From positions 8,839,034 to 8,903,033 of the forward strand of contig NC_082618.1 of NCBI RefSeq assembly GCF_030936135.1: a DNA stretch of 64,000 bases, in the 5' to 3' direction. Origin of the DNA: Gavia stellata. Taxonomy: Eukaryota; Chordata; Aves; Gaviiformes; Gaviidae. Each line of letters starts with the position of its first letter. Position 1 is the stretch's first letter. Positions 35,601-45,400 of this stretch are shown here, in pieces. A program made the position numbers and the translations under genes. The notes beneath the pieces are model-generated. The model saw only the letters and a program-made list of their open reading frames with translations, searched no databases and was not told the DNA's origin.

Positions 35601-36603
35601 TGAAAAAACAAAGGTTGGAAGTGTTTCAGCCTACGTATGATGTAGGAATTTCTTAACAGATACCTGTAGTGGTTCTCCTGAACAAAGACAAATTTAATGC
35701 TTGTACATTTTGAGTCTTTACAAACTGCCTTATTAGTTAAGAGTGATTTGTGTTGCAGGTTCAATACTGTAATTCCTTATTTGAGTTCACACTTGCTGTT
35801 CCACGTTAATGAGTGTTGTTACATTTGTCTGAAGTGTCAGTAAAACTCAACAGTTGGGAAGTTGTCTTGTTGGGTGCATTAATTTACACAGTGCTGTGTC
35901 TGCGCTGTTTAAAAAAGACACAGTAGCCTTGTCCATAGGCTGGTGGCTTAGTGTGTTATATTGTTGTTCAGTGACTTTGTTGTACAAGTCCACATGTTCT
36001 CTGTTTAAAAAAAAAAAAACCAAACAAACCATAAAACCCCCAAACAAACAAAAAACCCCACCTATTTCTGATGCAACAGTTAGATTTTGTGTGAAATAAT
36101 GATGATAGCAGTTTACCAAGTTAGTGTCTGGTACTTCTGGCTTTCAGGCATCTGACTGTTTTAAAATTAACTTGCACTTTTTTAATTATTGAGGGTAAAC
36201 ATGTGCCAAGTCCAGTGATAAGACCCTAATGGATGGATCCATAGTTTCACTATGTGACTGTTTTCTTTTTAATAGAGCAGTTATATTTAAATGACTTGTA
36301 TAATGATTTCACTTAATAGCTTGGCTGCAAATGATGTAATTCCAGTCTGGCTAGATGAAAAGGTCTCTCAGCACAGTGTTTAGAAATACCAAGTGGCTGC
36401 AGATGCTCTGGATTCAATTAAGCAAGTATGGTTACAGTAGTCAGAAGGTTGAGTGTGTTGCAGGATTAGGTTTTTTTCTCTCCCGAACACATAAGCATAC
36501 CTGGCTTCAGCATTTTTAAACACATGTCTTTCTATTGAGCGATTGCCTTGTATGTTTTAGGATAAAATGAACTCTAATCCTGTTCTTCCTTTTCCAGCTA
36601 TGA
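17627..36603 (+). CDS. AKAP10: A-kinase anchoring protein 10 (D-AKAP2), complete, 15 coding exons
   Basis: Exons: 17627-17648, 21721-21768, 24055-24237, 24557-25111, 26573-26671, 27123-27207, 27566-27689, 28566-28702, 29815-29959, 30708-30881, 33016-33125, 34010-34092, 34680-34732, 35374-35469, 36598-36603. Every junction is GT/AG and in frame, giving 639 residues. The start is MSFFRRK (GGCACCATGT, good Kozak context). The human protein has about 22 more N-terminal residues, with no in-frame ATG for them here. Residues ~103-347 form an interrupted first RGS domain and ~357-483 a second. Residues ~609-628 are the amphipathic helix that binds the regulatory subunits of PKA (RI and RII), and the C-terminal TKL is a PDZ ligand. 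The protein tethers PKA at mitochondria and endosomes; its RGS domains are reported to bind Rab4/Rab11. The linker in exon 4 (~residues 150-250) looks the least conserved. Function is assigned from the family. Confidence 0.96.
17649..21720 (+). other. AKAP10 intron 1
   Basis: A 4.07-kb intron whose first 400 bp are still CpG island. The rest is AT-rich, with no repeat, RNA gene or second coding exon that I can support. Confidence 0.8.
21721..21768 (+). CDS. AKAP10: AKAP10 coding exon 2
   Basis: Residues 8-24, a Lys/Glu-rich stretch (VKGKEQEKTTDVKAIR), bounded by TTTTACAG and GTAAGA. Confidence 0.93.
24055..24237 (+). CDS. AKAP10: AKAP10 coding exon 3
   Basis: Residues 24-85, including VHSPQRSTRNHALLEAAGPS and the Ser-rich NMDSFSSSRTAALKKQPS; nearly unchanged from mammals. 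Acceptor TTCCAG, donor GTAAGG. Confidence 0.95.
   Translation: MQYQYIPLKEALEIMPCWRLQDQAMWQLMPSLPTWTLSLAVGQLPLRSSQVTWKLLILET
24557..25111 (+). CDS. AKAP10: AKAP10 coding exon 4 (start of RGS1)
   Basis: Residues 85-270, the largest exon. The first part encodes the start of RGS1 (PYFIQFMELRRMEHLVKFWL, then ESFHSTTW). The second part encodes the fast-evolving Ser-rich insertion that splits the domain. Donor GTAAGT. Confidence 0.95.
26573..26671 (+). CDS. AKAP10: AKAP10 coding exon 5
   Basis: Residues 270-303, where RGS1 resumes (FTKYISPDAAKPIPITEAMR). Acceptor TTTGTAG, donor GTAAGA. Confidence 0.95.
27123..27207 (+). CDS. AKAP10: AKAP10 coding exon 6
   Basis: Residues 303-331 (KICGEDGQVDPNCF...), RGS1. 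Acceptor TTTGCAG, donor GTAAGT. Confidence 0.95.
27566..27689 (+). CDS. AKAP10: AKAP10 coding exon 7 (RGS1 end, RGS2 start)
   Basis: Residues 331-372. HFSEFLRSHHFCKYQIEVL closes RGS1 and LADILFCESALFYFSE opens RGS2. Ends in phase 0 at GTGAGT. Confidence 0.95.
28566..28702 (+). CDS. AKAP10: AKAP10 coding exon 8 (RGS2)
   Basis: Residues 373-418, with YMEKEDAVNVLQFWLAADNF, the core RGS helices. Donor GTGAGG. Confidence 0.96.
29815..29959 (+). CDS. AKAP10: AKAP10 coding exon 9 (RGS2)
   Basis: Residues 418-466 (YFSLQATHPLGFDD..., then CFTTPLRQAWTTMET). Acceptor CTGCAG, donor GTGAGA. Confidence 0.95.
30708..30881 (+). CDS. AKAP10: AKAP10 coding exon 10
   Basis: Residues 467-524. VFLPGFLSSNLYYKYLNDLI closes RGS2 (to ~483), followed by a Gly/Ser/Pro linker. 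Phase 0 at both ends, so it could be skipped without a frameshift. Confidence 0.94.
31612..31638. repeat. 9-bp perfect hairpin in AKAP10 intron 10
   Basis: Arms TCTAATCGT (31,612-31,620) and ACGATTAGA (31,630-31,638) are perfectly complementary around a 9-nt loop. No longer stem extends from it. Confidence 0.7.
33016..33125 (+). CDS. AKAP10: AKAP10 coding exon 11
   Basis: Residues 525-561 (KILKNFDEAIIVDAASLDPE). Acceptor TTGTAG, donor GTAAGG. Confidence 0.95.
34010..34092 (+). CDS. AKAP10: AKAP10 coding exon 12
   Basis: Residues 561-589 (KMTFGRVSDLGQFIRESEPE). The donor GTTTGC departs from consensus at positions +3 to +6. Confidence 0.93.
34680..34732 (+). CDS. AKAP10: AKAP10 coding exon 13
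   Basis: Residues 589-606 (GSMFSQAMKKWVQGNTDE). Acceptor CAACTAG, donor GTGTGT (weak). Confidence 0.92.
35374..35469 (+). CDS. AKAP10: AKAP10 coding exon 14 (PKA-binding helix)
   Basis: Residues 607-638. QEEMAWRIAKMIVNDVMQQA is the amphipathic helix that docks on PKA regulatory-subunit dimers. Codon GTT at 35,422-35,424 (Val623) aligns with human Ile646. Donor GTAAGG. Confidence 0.95.
36598..36603 (+). CDS. AKAP10: AKAP10 coding exon 15 (Leu and stop only)
   Basis: After TTTTCCAG the exon contributes CTA TGA, i.e. Leu639 and the stop, completing the C-terminal TKL PDZ ligand seen in mammals. The rest of the exon is 3'UTR. Confidence 0.9.
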   Translation, partial: L

Positions 36604-38040
36604 TTTTAGAAATGCCAGAACAGGAAATCTGGATTTCCACTTCGAGAATGAGTGAACTTTCCCTTTTGGTGGATTCTTTAACACAGCCAATAAAAACAAA
36701 GCACTGTTGCTTCAACCACCGAAATCTCCCTCATTTATAAGGAAGAATTAAAAAGAAGCAATCCTGTACCTCCACTGTAGAGCGTGAAGAAACACTTTTT
36801 CCTGTTGTATGTGGCATTCACAATAAGGATGGTTTTTAAAGAGATGAAGATGCAGTTTACAAATGTGTCACTGAGAAACTGTGATCAACTTCACAAATAC
36901 TTGACCCTGTCTCAAAAAGACTTTTAAGCAAAATATCTGGAATGGGACACGAGCCACAACAAAGAGGGGAAGGTTTTGCTGTAGTTTCTAGTTCTACTAC
37001 TTGTAATTTTTAAACACATAATTGGAAAGGCCATGGGGCGTGTCCCCGACATTGGCCATTGGAGAAGTGAACCTGAAACAGTGAATTCATTGGCAGTGAA
37101 TGACCTAAAAAGTTCTAAGTTTTATTTTTCCTTACTTGAAATAGATGCGTGTTCAACTGTAAGATAAATGTATTTTACTTCATAACTACATTAACTTTGA
37201 AGGCAGCGTAGAATGATCAGGAGGGAAGCCTGGACACTGTAACTCTTCCTTGTCGAGCTCTTACACCTGCATACACAAACCCCTGCTTCTGACACAGAGC
37301 AGACTCGAAAGCCAATCTTGCACTTGTGCAACCCTCTGCTCCCAAGCCACGGCTCCGAATGCAGCCCACGTTTTGAGGAGATTGTACCCTGTGGACTGCT
37401 CCATTTTCTTTCCTCTCCATCCTACGAGCAAGGAAAAAAGTAATTGCTGCCATTCTCCATAGCTTGTTGTCCTCCAACCAACATAGTATCTAATTCCAGA
37501 TGTTTGGTTTACAAAGAAAAATAATTTTCAATGACCTCTGGCCTTCTCCCTGACATTGTCAAGACTTGCAAAACCTTAAGTAAAAAAGCCACTGTGTTAC
37601 ACAGCACCTCTCTTTTTTTTTTTTAAGTGAATTGATTTTGCAGGGTATCAAAAGTCCTCAGTGTCTCACCGTTATGTTACTGCTGCATTTTTAGTACACA
37701 ACACTTCTGTTTTGGGTTTTTTTACTTTACTCTTATGATTGCTTTTTTCCTCAAACCTGTGCAAAAAAAAAAAAAATCACTTTGCAAAGAACTCAAATCA
37801 TCTCCAATGTTCAGAATATCTTGATTGACTAGCAAGTGTTATTCTGTTGCAATATTCGATTGTATAGAGGCACACTGTATTGTCTATAAAAAAAGCAAAA
37901 AAGGCTGTGTATAGGTTTTTGGTACTATGTACCACCTCTTATTTCTCTCATGCCCAAGTATTCATGTACTTAAAACATACTATATTTAATTGTGTTTTGA
38001 TTTAAAATATATAAATATTAAAATTTGTGTCAGTTTTCTG
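36604..38040 (+). other. AKAP10: AKAP10 3'UTR (predicted extent)
   Basis: AT-rich, ORF-poor sequence follows the stop. A canonical AATAAA lies only 86 bp downstream (36,689-36,694) and could give a very short 3'UTR. A TATAAA variant near 38,010-38,015 in an AT-rich tract is a plausible distal polyadenylation site. Another AATAAA is at 39,027-39,032, just before NLE1. Confidence 0.5.
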
Positions 38041-39219
38041 TTTTCATGGGATTTGACTTTACATGGTTAATTTTTTTTAAATGTGAGTCTTAGGGGGTTA
38101 TAAAAGAAACCTCTGAACAGTTTGTTTTGTCCTTGCTACATTTGCATTCATTTCTTAATATTGAATGAAGGATGTTAATGGCAGTGTGGTGAAATAAGAA
38201 TAATTTCTGTCTAAATACTAAATAAGAAGGTGTTTTAATCACAGGACATGTCAGAAGTTGGGCTGGGAAGCAGGTAGAAGGGGAAGGGCTTGGTCCAGTA
38301 GCACAGTATTGAACTACGCACGCGCCCTTGAATCCTCTTCTAGGCAGGAAAGCTAAACCCTGACCCGTTCCCCATGCAACACTTACTCATTTTTCCACCT
38401 TGGCAGGATCCCAGCTAACCAGCTGAGCGTGTTTAGGGATTACAGGCCACAGGTTGGGTAAGAATCTTGCTCAGGGCTGCATTTCCTCCAGCTGCTGCGC
38501 TGCCTGGGGTGCATGTGGCCAGACTGAGAGGCTCGGCTTATCTGGAGTCGTCTCAGTAGCAAAGACCTGTAGTGCTGCAGCTCCTGGAGACTGATAAGAA
38601 AAGCATCCATCAGAAAAAAGAAGGGAGGAATCCCTGCCAGGGATCCACCTTGTTCACGGGGCCTCTCCCTGCTCTCGCAGGGCAAGGTGCTGTGCTGGGG
38701 ACGGCTGCGGACTGGCCAAGCGCCTGCTCGGGGCATCTTCCCGAAGCTGCTTACCTTGAAAGGTGGCCAAGGGGTAAGGCAAGGCTTGGTTGTTGATTGG
38801 GACCCACCTGCCAGTTTTTCCTCTTCTGTCCATAAGCGGTGCTTAGGTTTGATGGAGCATTGATCTCGGGGTTATGGATGTCTGATGCTCACTGTGCTTG
38901 TTACTGGTTCGTGATGGATGTTGAATTTCTTGCCGTGTTACGGCTTTGAGTGGCATATTTGAATCTCTCTTAGTGCAGGGTCTCCCTGCCTCCTGTCCAG
39001 CCCAAGGAGCCAGTGTTTATACGATGAATAAACCACATTTGATTGCAGCCCCACCGCTTCTCTTCTTTACCCCAAAGGTTTTACGCGCACTGCAGCTGGG
39101 CAGGCTGCAGAGTTGGCTTCGGTTTTTATTGGAATGGGATATTTGGGGTAATTTGTCTAGGTTTTGCTGCTTTTTATTTTAGAAATACGATAAAAAGCAC
39201 CTGTGTGGTCACCACGGAA
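38041..39219. other. AKAP10-NLE1 intergenic stretch
   Basis: No supported exon. It holds an AATAAA at 39,027-39,032 and then becomes CpG-rich at the NLE1 promoter. Confidence 0.5.
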
Positions 39220-39326
39220 AACGCCCCTCGCCTGCCCGGGACCGCCGCCCGCTGCTCTCCCGGGGCGGAACGCGCCTATCGCGGCCTCGAACCCGCGGTC
39301 CCCCGGCGCGGCGCTGCCCCCACCGC

Positions 39327-39347
39327 CGGCCGCCAGGGGGCAGCAGC
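39327..39347 (+). promoter_or_regulatory. CTCF-type site
   Basis: GGCCGCCAGGGGGCAGCAG matches the CTCF core consensus (CCRSCAGGGGGCRSY) at almost every position. It lies about 65 bp upstream of the NLE1 ATG. Confidence 0.65.
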
Positions 39348-39380
39348 GCCGCGCCCAGCGCCTCCCGCCCCGGAGGGGGC

Positions 39381-39401
39381 CGCTTCCGGCCCACGTGGGC
39401 C
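39381..39401. promoter_or_regulatory. ETS site abutting a palindromic CACGTG E-box
   Basis: CGCTTCCGG (ETS/GABPA-type, 39,381-39,389) overlaps the 14-bp perfect palindrome GGCCCACGTGGGCC (39,388-39,401), whose centre is the E-box CACGTG (39,392-39,397) bound by MYC/MAX and USF. The ATG is 15 bp downstream. Confidence 0.6.
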
Positions 39402-39411
39402 GCGCGGGCAC

Positions 39412-39420
39412 ATGGCCGCG
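39412..39420 (+). CDS. NLE1: NLE1 coding exon 1
   Basis: Only Met-Ala-Ala, followed by GTGAGC. The match to the human MAAA start and a phase-0 junction into exon 2 support it. A Met at codon 5 (39,753) is an alternative start. Confidence 0.85.
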
Positions 39421-42400
39421 GTGAGCGGGGCCGGGGCGCACCGGGACCGCGGGGGGCGGAGGGAGGGGGAGCGGGGCTGGGGCAGCGCTGATGCTGGAGG
39501 GGTGGTGGTGCTGGGGCGCTCCGGAGCCTCCTGACCCACCCCGGGGTTCCCCTATGGGGCTCCTCCAGCACCCCCCCGCGTAGGGTCCCGGTGCCTGCAG
39601 GGTGTTTCTCCCCCCCAAAAGGGTCCACGACGGGTTCCCCCGTAGCGGCTCCTTCTCCCCCACGCGGGTGTCGTTGCCCGGGCGGGGTGCTGTGGGGCTG
39701 CCCCCTCTCCCCCGGTGGGATGCCCGCCCCTGAGCCCGCTGTCCCGCAGAGCATGTCGCCGGACGAGGACGCGCAGCGGCTCCTGATCCAGTTCCGGGAC
39801 GAGGCGGGGGAGTCCCTGGGCTCCCCCTTCGACGTCCCGGTCACCATCACCCCGGACAAGCTGCAGCTGGTCTGCAACGCCCTCCTGCAGAAGGTGAGAC
39901 CCCCCCGAGCTCCCTCAGCACCCCCCGAGCCCGCCCTGGGCCGCCCCTCGCTAGCCCTCCTGCCCTCTCTCCCGCAGGATGAGCCGGTGCCTCTGGCCTT
40001 CTTCGTCCACGATGCCGAGATCGTGGCGTCGCTGGAGAAGACGCTGGCGGGGCAGGCGGTGGAGACGGAGAAGGTCCTGGACATCATCTACCAGCCGCAG
40101 GCGGTGTTCAGGGTGCGGGCGGTGACCCGCTGCACCAGCTCCCTGGAGGGGCACACCGAGGCCGTCATCTCCGTGGCCTTCAGCCCCACGGGAAAGTACG
40201 AGGGTCTGGCTGTGGGTGGGGGGCTCGGGGCGAGGCAGCGGCCGCTGTTGTCCCCCTTTGCAGGCACCGCCCTGAGCTGGGCTCTTCCTCCTCTCCCAGG
40301 TATCTGGCGAGCGGCTCTGGAGACACCACGGTCCGCTTCTGGGACCTCAGCACGGAGACGCCGCAGTTCACGGCCAAAGGTGGGTGCGGGGGTGTCCCAG
40401 GAGGGCAGCTCCTGAGCCCCCTCCCTCAGGGACCCCCTGCCTGCTCGGGGGGACAAACGGAGCAGAGCCTGGGTGCTGCCTGAGCCGTGTAGGCTGGGGC
40501 CGTGGCTCAGGGCGGGAGGGAGTAGCTCTCTTTCACTAACAAAGTAGAGGAAGAGTGTCAGGCCAGGAGGAACACAGAGGGTTCCCCCCACCTCTAGTCC
40601 TGCTTGGGGGCAGCTGCCTGCTGGGACACCGGGGACAGACAGACACAGCCCCCGGCTCACACCCGCTCGTGCTCGCTCTCTCTCCGCCAGGTCACCGTCA
40701 CTGGGTGCTCAGCATCGCCTGGTCGCCCGACGGCAAGAAGCTGGCCTCGGGCTGCAAGAACAGCCAGGTAAGGGTTGGGTCCCTGCTCCCTCGGTGCGGG
40801 GCTAGGTGCCCCCACAGCTGTGCTGGGGGGGATCTGTGGGGGTGTCGGGACCCTCTGCAGCCCTGTTCTGAACTAAAATGAAACATGGTAAAGGGGCTAT
40901 GGGGGATTAGGGGTGAAGACTTGTTTTCTCTGGAGCGTGAGGGGTGTATCCAGTGGTACTGAGCAGGATTCCCGTTCCCCAGAGGAGCTTTGCATGTGGA
41001 TGTGTCACAGTGGTCGCGAATAGCGTCTCTGAGCTCTGTGCTGGGCAGGGCTCCGGCTTTGTCACCTTTGTAGACCTCTTGTGGCAGACGCTTTTCCCCC
41101 CGCACAGGAAAGAGTCCGGCTTTTGGCCACGGTCCTTGGCAGACGGCTCCATCACGAGGGGGGTGCCTGGAGTGAGAAAGGGTATTGCCCGGCCAAGCCA
41201 GGGCTGCTCTTTCATGACCCAGACATGCAGCAGCAGCCTGTTTCGCAGTGCTCCTGCTCAGACACAGACAAATTCCCTCTTACAGGAATGTGAAGGGGGC
41301 CCTGCCCCGGCTGTGGGGCAAAATGTTTGCGCTTAAGGTGCGCAGAGAAATGCCTAGGGAAGCAGGAGCACTCGTGGGCAATTAAAAGTGAGTCAGCAAC
41401 ATGCTGAGCTGCAGAGGGGCAGGTGCTTGCTCTGACCTTCCAACGGTCTGGGAGCAACAGAGTGGCCGCAGAGCTGCTGAGCGCTGCTGTCCCATGCTCA
41501 GTTTCTGAGCAGCCACTTCGTCAGTCCGCTGTGATACTAGCCCCAGGGAAACAGGCCAGGCTGGGGTGGTTCTGCCTTGGTTTGGTGCTGTTCTGGCTTT
41601 AATCTAACCCAGGGAGCTCCTTGTCCTCCGTTTCCCTGTTTCTCCCAGGTTCTTAAGTAGGAGATGACTAATGCCTTGGCGCTTTGGATGAACATTTATG
41701 TAGAGAGAGAAAAAAACAAGAGAAAACCAGCATGTGTCCCACCCACAGAATCCGATAATAAGTAGCGTTTAGTGCGCTCTGGCTTTCATCGCGCTCTACA
41801 AACGTTCCCTAACTCTCTGGCACAGGGTGTCAAAGGCTCAGGCTGGCTTTGTGGGGACCTGGATTGGTTTTGAGTTGAGGCAGATATTTTTGTAGCAGCA
41901 GCGTTTTAGGTAGAGAGGAGGGCGATCAGGTCTCATGCTTTGAGATGTCAGCTGATTGCTGCAGGGATCTGGAAGGGCATCCAGCCCTCCTGCCCCGCTC
42001 TTTTTCTGCTCCCTGCCTCTGCCAACGTAAATGCGACCCCAAGGACACTTACCCTTTCTAAATGGAGCCCAAACGTCCCTGGAATTCACATGATGTGTGC
42101 GGCCTGACGCGACCCTCTTTCTTCCTCTCTTGGACAGATATTTCTCTGGGACCCAGCCACCGGCAATCAGATCGGCCGGGTGCTTGCTGGCCACTCCAAA
42201 TGGATCACGTGTCTGTGCTGGGAACCGCTCCACATGTAAGTGAAGGGCCAGCCCAGCCCTTTCCCTTTACTCATACGGAAAAGAGCAGCCTGACCTGAAG
42301 GGCACTGCTCCTGTTTGCCTTTCTCCCGTTATGGTGCGCAGAGAGGGTGCGTGCAGAACAGCCCCCAAAGTGGGCCAGGAAAAGTGCGTGTAACTTGGAG

Positions 42401-45400
42401 CCGGGAGTCCCAGCTGCTGCTCACAGTCCCCGTAAGGGTGCTTGGGAAGTTACTGCCAGGCTGTGCCTCTTGTTTTCCCCTGTATAAAAGAGATGCTTGC
42501 CTATGAAAAATGCTTAATGTTTTCACGGTGCTGGACAAACATTTGATATGCCTCTCCCCAGCGTGCTGAGCTGGGAGCAGGAAAGTCCACCTGCGTGGTG
42601 CCCGAGCTCAGGCTCTGCAGGGTACTCCCTTTCTGCTCACCTGCATCCTGGTTGCCTCTGACATTCAGTTTCTTTATCATGAGGGCTGATTAACTGTGCA
42701 ATCCCCTTATGCCTTCAGTCAGCTAAAGCTCTGTCTGGGAAAGATGGGTGGAGAGGGACAGTTGTGGCTAATAATCCGGGACATGATAGAAATAAATAAA
42801 TAAAAAGAAAGAAACAGGGCCCCTTCAGAGCAGAGCCCTGCAAATTGAATTTGCCAGTAGGAAACTCCAGCTATTTGCAAACAACTGACTGGATTAGCAA
42901 AAACTGATTATAAAGGAGAATGAGGAAATGGAGAGGAGGGCGATGACCGTGCCAGGGCTCCACTTGTCTGTCTCCAGCCAGCTGCACTCCCCTCTCAGTT
43001 CCTGCGCAACAGGAGGGGCTGTGCTCTTCCTCACTGCTGCTGGTGCCGGGGACCACTTTCTTTGACATTAAAACCATGTTGAGTGGTAAATATGTTGTGC
43101 AAAGGACAGAGGGCTGTGGCTCCCCTGTCCTTGCTGGGTTGTGGCCAGCTGCTTCCAGATGTGTTAAATTTGCCCCCCTGAGCCACGTGGATGGACGTTG
43201 CTGCTTTCAGCACAGCAGCACTCTGTGTCTGCAGGCCAGCAAGTTTCCTGCCGGAGGCGAAGCATAGCATAGGCAGGGGAGCATTTGACGCGTTCCCATT
43301 GCTGCTGGTCTGTGCTGCCTGTGTAAGGCATACTGATCCCCCTGCCCAGGGCTCTCCCCAGCCAGTGCCCGGGAAGGTGCCAGTTTGTGGTCCCCTCGTT
43401 AGCCAGTGGGTTAAAGCTGCCTCCTGTGAAAGCAAGGTCATTGCCAAGGGCTTAGGTGCCAGGTTTACCCTGGATTGATGCCTCCAGTGTGCAGCCCAGG
43501 AGTCGGTTTGGAGGGAAGCATCTGCTGCCTCTCCCCTGCCTTGAGGGATCTTGTACTCTTGTAGGTCAGTGCTCTGCCCCTGTCCGGCCTCCCTCTGATC
43601 TTAAGCCAAACGAGAAAGTTGTCTTTTGTTGAATTCTGGACCCTTGAATCCTCTGGGGCTGATGTGGGAAGAGCTTGGTGGAGGAGCTGTGTGTGCTGCG
43701 CATATGGATTTGATCTTCTTTTTTGCCCAGAAACCCAGAGTGCCGCTACCTGGCAAGTGCCTCCAAGGATGGCAGCATCCGCATCTGGGACACGCTGATG
43801 GGCAGGTGTGACAAAATCCTCACGAGCCACACACAGTCGGTGACGTGTGTGAAGTGGGGGGGGGATGGCTTGCTCTACTCCTCCTCCCAGGACAGGACCA
43901 TCAAAGTCTGGAGGAGCCAGGATGTAAGTGAGGCAGGCAGCCTTGGGGCTGCCGGTGAAGGGGGCTGGACACGCTGTGTTGTAGCTTTGCTCTTCCTGGC
44001 ACAGCTTGTGCCCTGGAAAATGGAGGTGCAGAGTGGGTGCTGTATCCTCTTGATCTGTCAGAGCCTGTTGCTTGACACCATTTGGAAGGGGTAGCTGTTG
44101 TACAATGTTTTCATCCCTAAAAGCGTAAAATGAGGCTAAAAGCTGGAGACGTCCCTGGGGCGACCTATGCTGGTGGGCTCCGTGCAAGGCCCTGTGTGAA
44201 ACTGGTTCCTGAAGCTCAATAGGGTTGTTTCTTCCCTGCTAAGCCTGGCTACAGTCCTGCCTGCAGCTTGGGCAAGAGGGTTTGGAAAGTTCAGGGCTGG
44301 TCCTCGCAGCCCAATGGGTCTGGGGGTTCCTGCGCAGTCTGGCTCTGTCCTGCCCATTCTTCTCTAAGCGGGTGGTTTTGTTTCCAGGGGGTCCTCTGCC
44401 GCACCTTGCAGGGCCACGCTCACTGGGTGAACACCATGGCCCTTAGTACCGACTACGTTCTCCGCACTGGTGCCTTCGAACCTGCTGAAGCCACCATCAA
44501 CCCACAGGATGTGAGCGGCTCCTGTAAGTGCAGCACCCATGTTGTAGGCTGGGGGAGGCGGTGGGGAGAATAGTGAGGAGACCTGATGGCTCTTCTTAAT
44601 GCTGCTGTGAGCCAAAGCAATCTTGAGAGCTGGGAGCAGGTCCTGTGTCGGTCATGCTGGCAGCCACGATCTTCCTTGCCCGTGCACAGGGTCAAGCAGT
44701 CTGGGGGATGGGATGGCCACTCTGTTTTCAAGGGCTTTTGCTCTCAGTATCACCCTTGGCAAAGAGAAAGTGGATGAGCAGTCCTAAATGCATCTTCTTG
44801 ACCCACAGATTGGAATTGGCATCACGGGGTTATAAAGTTTCCTTTCACCTAAGGATTTCAAATCTCTCTTCCTTCCCCTCTCCCTTTCCCTCTTTCAGTG
44901 GCAGAACTGAAAGACAAGGCACAGCAGAGGTATGACCAAGTCAGGGTAAGTCCCTTTTGTCCCTGCTGTCGTTTCTAACACTGTTACTGGTTGAAGCAGT
45001 AAACGTACAGAGTTGGCTGTTGACCCCAACACTGGTGTGCTTCTGAGCTCTCCACACCTGGCTTGTACAGGACTTGGGCTCTTTCATCCCTTTCTCAGGG
45101 CCAGGAACCAGAAAGGCTCGTCTCGGGGTCAGATGATTTCACTCTGTTTCTTTGGAGACCAGCAGAAGACAAGAAGCCACTGGAGAGAATGACAGGCCAC
45201 CAGGCATTGATTAACCAAGTCCTCTTCTCGCCAGACACCCGGATAATAGCCAGTGCTTCCTTTGACAAGTCCATAAAGCTCTGGGATGGTAGGACAGGAA
45301 AGTGAGTTGGTTTGTGCTGTTACAGAGATGGTGCTCGTATGGGGTCTGCATGTAATGCACAGGTTACGCAGAGACGGGCCCCAGTGTCATTGCCAGCAAC

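Larger units (their letters stand above)
39220..40400. promoter_or_regulatory. NLE1: CpG-island promoter of NLE1
   Basis: CpG-dense DNA begins about 190 bp upstream of the ATG and covers exons 1-4. It is TATA-less and contains a CTCF-type site, an ETS site and an E-box within 85 bp of the start codon, so the 5'UTR is probably very short. Confidence 0.72.

Noticed and set aside
36003-36060. A-rich tract followed by CAAA-type repeats in AKAP10 intron 14, as a retroposon tail
   Set aside because: No target-site duplication or upstream element body was seen; it is more simply a low-complexity tract.
43465-44187. 240-codon minus-strand frame over NLE1 exon 7
   Set aside because: It is the antisense shadow of a real exon plus intron, with no independent features.
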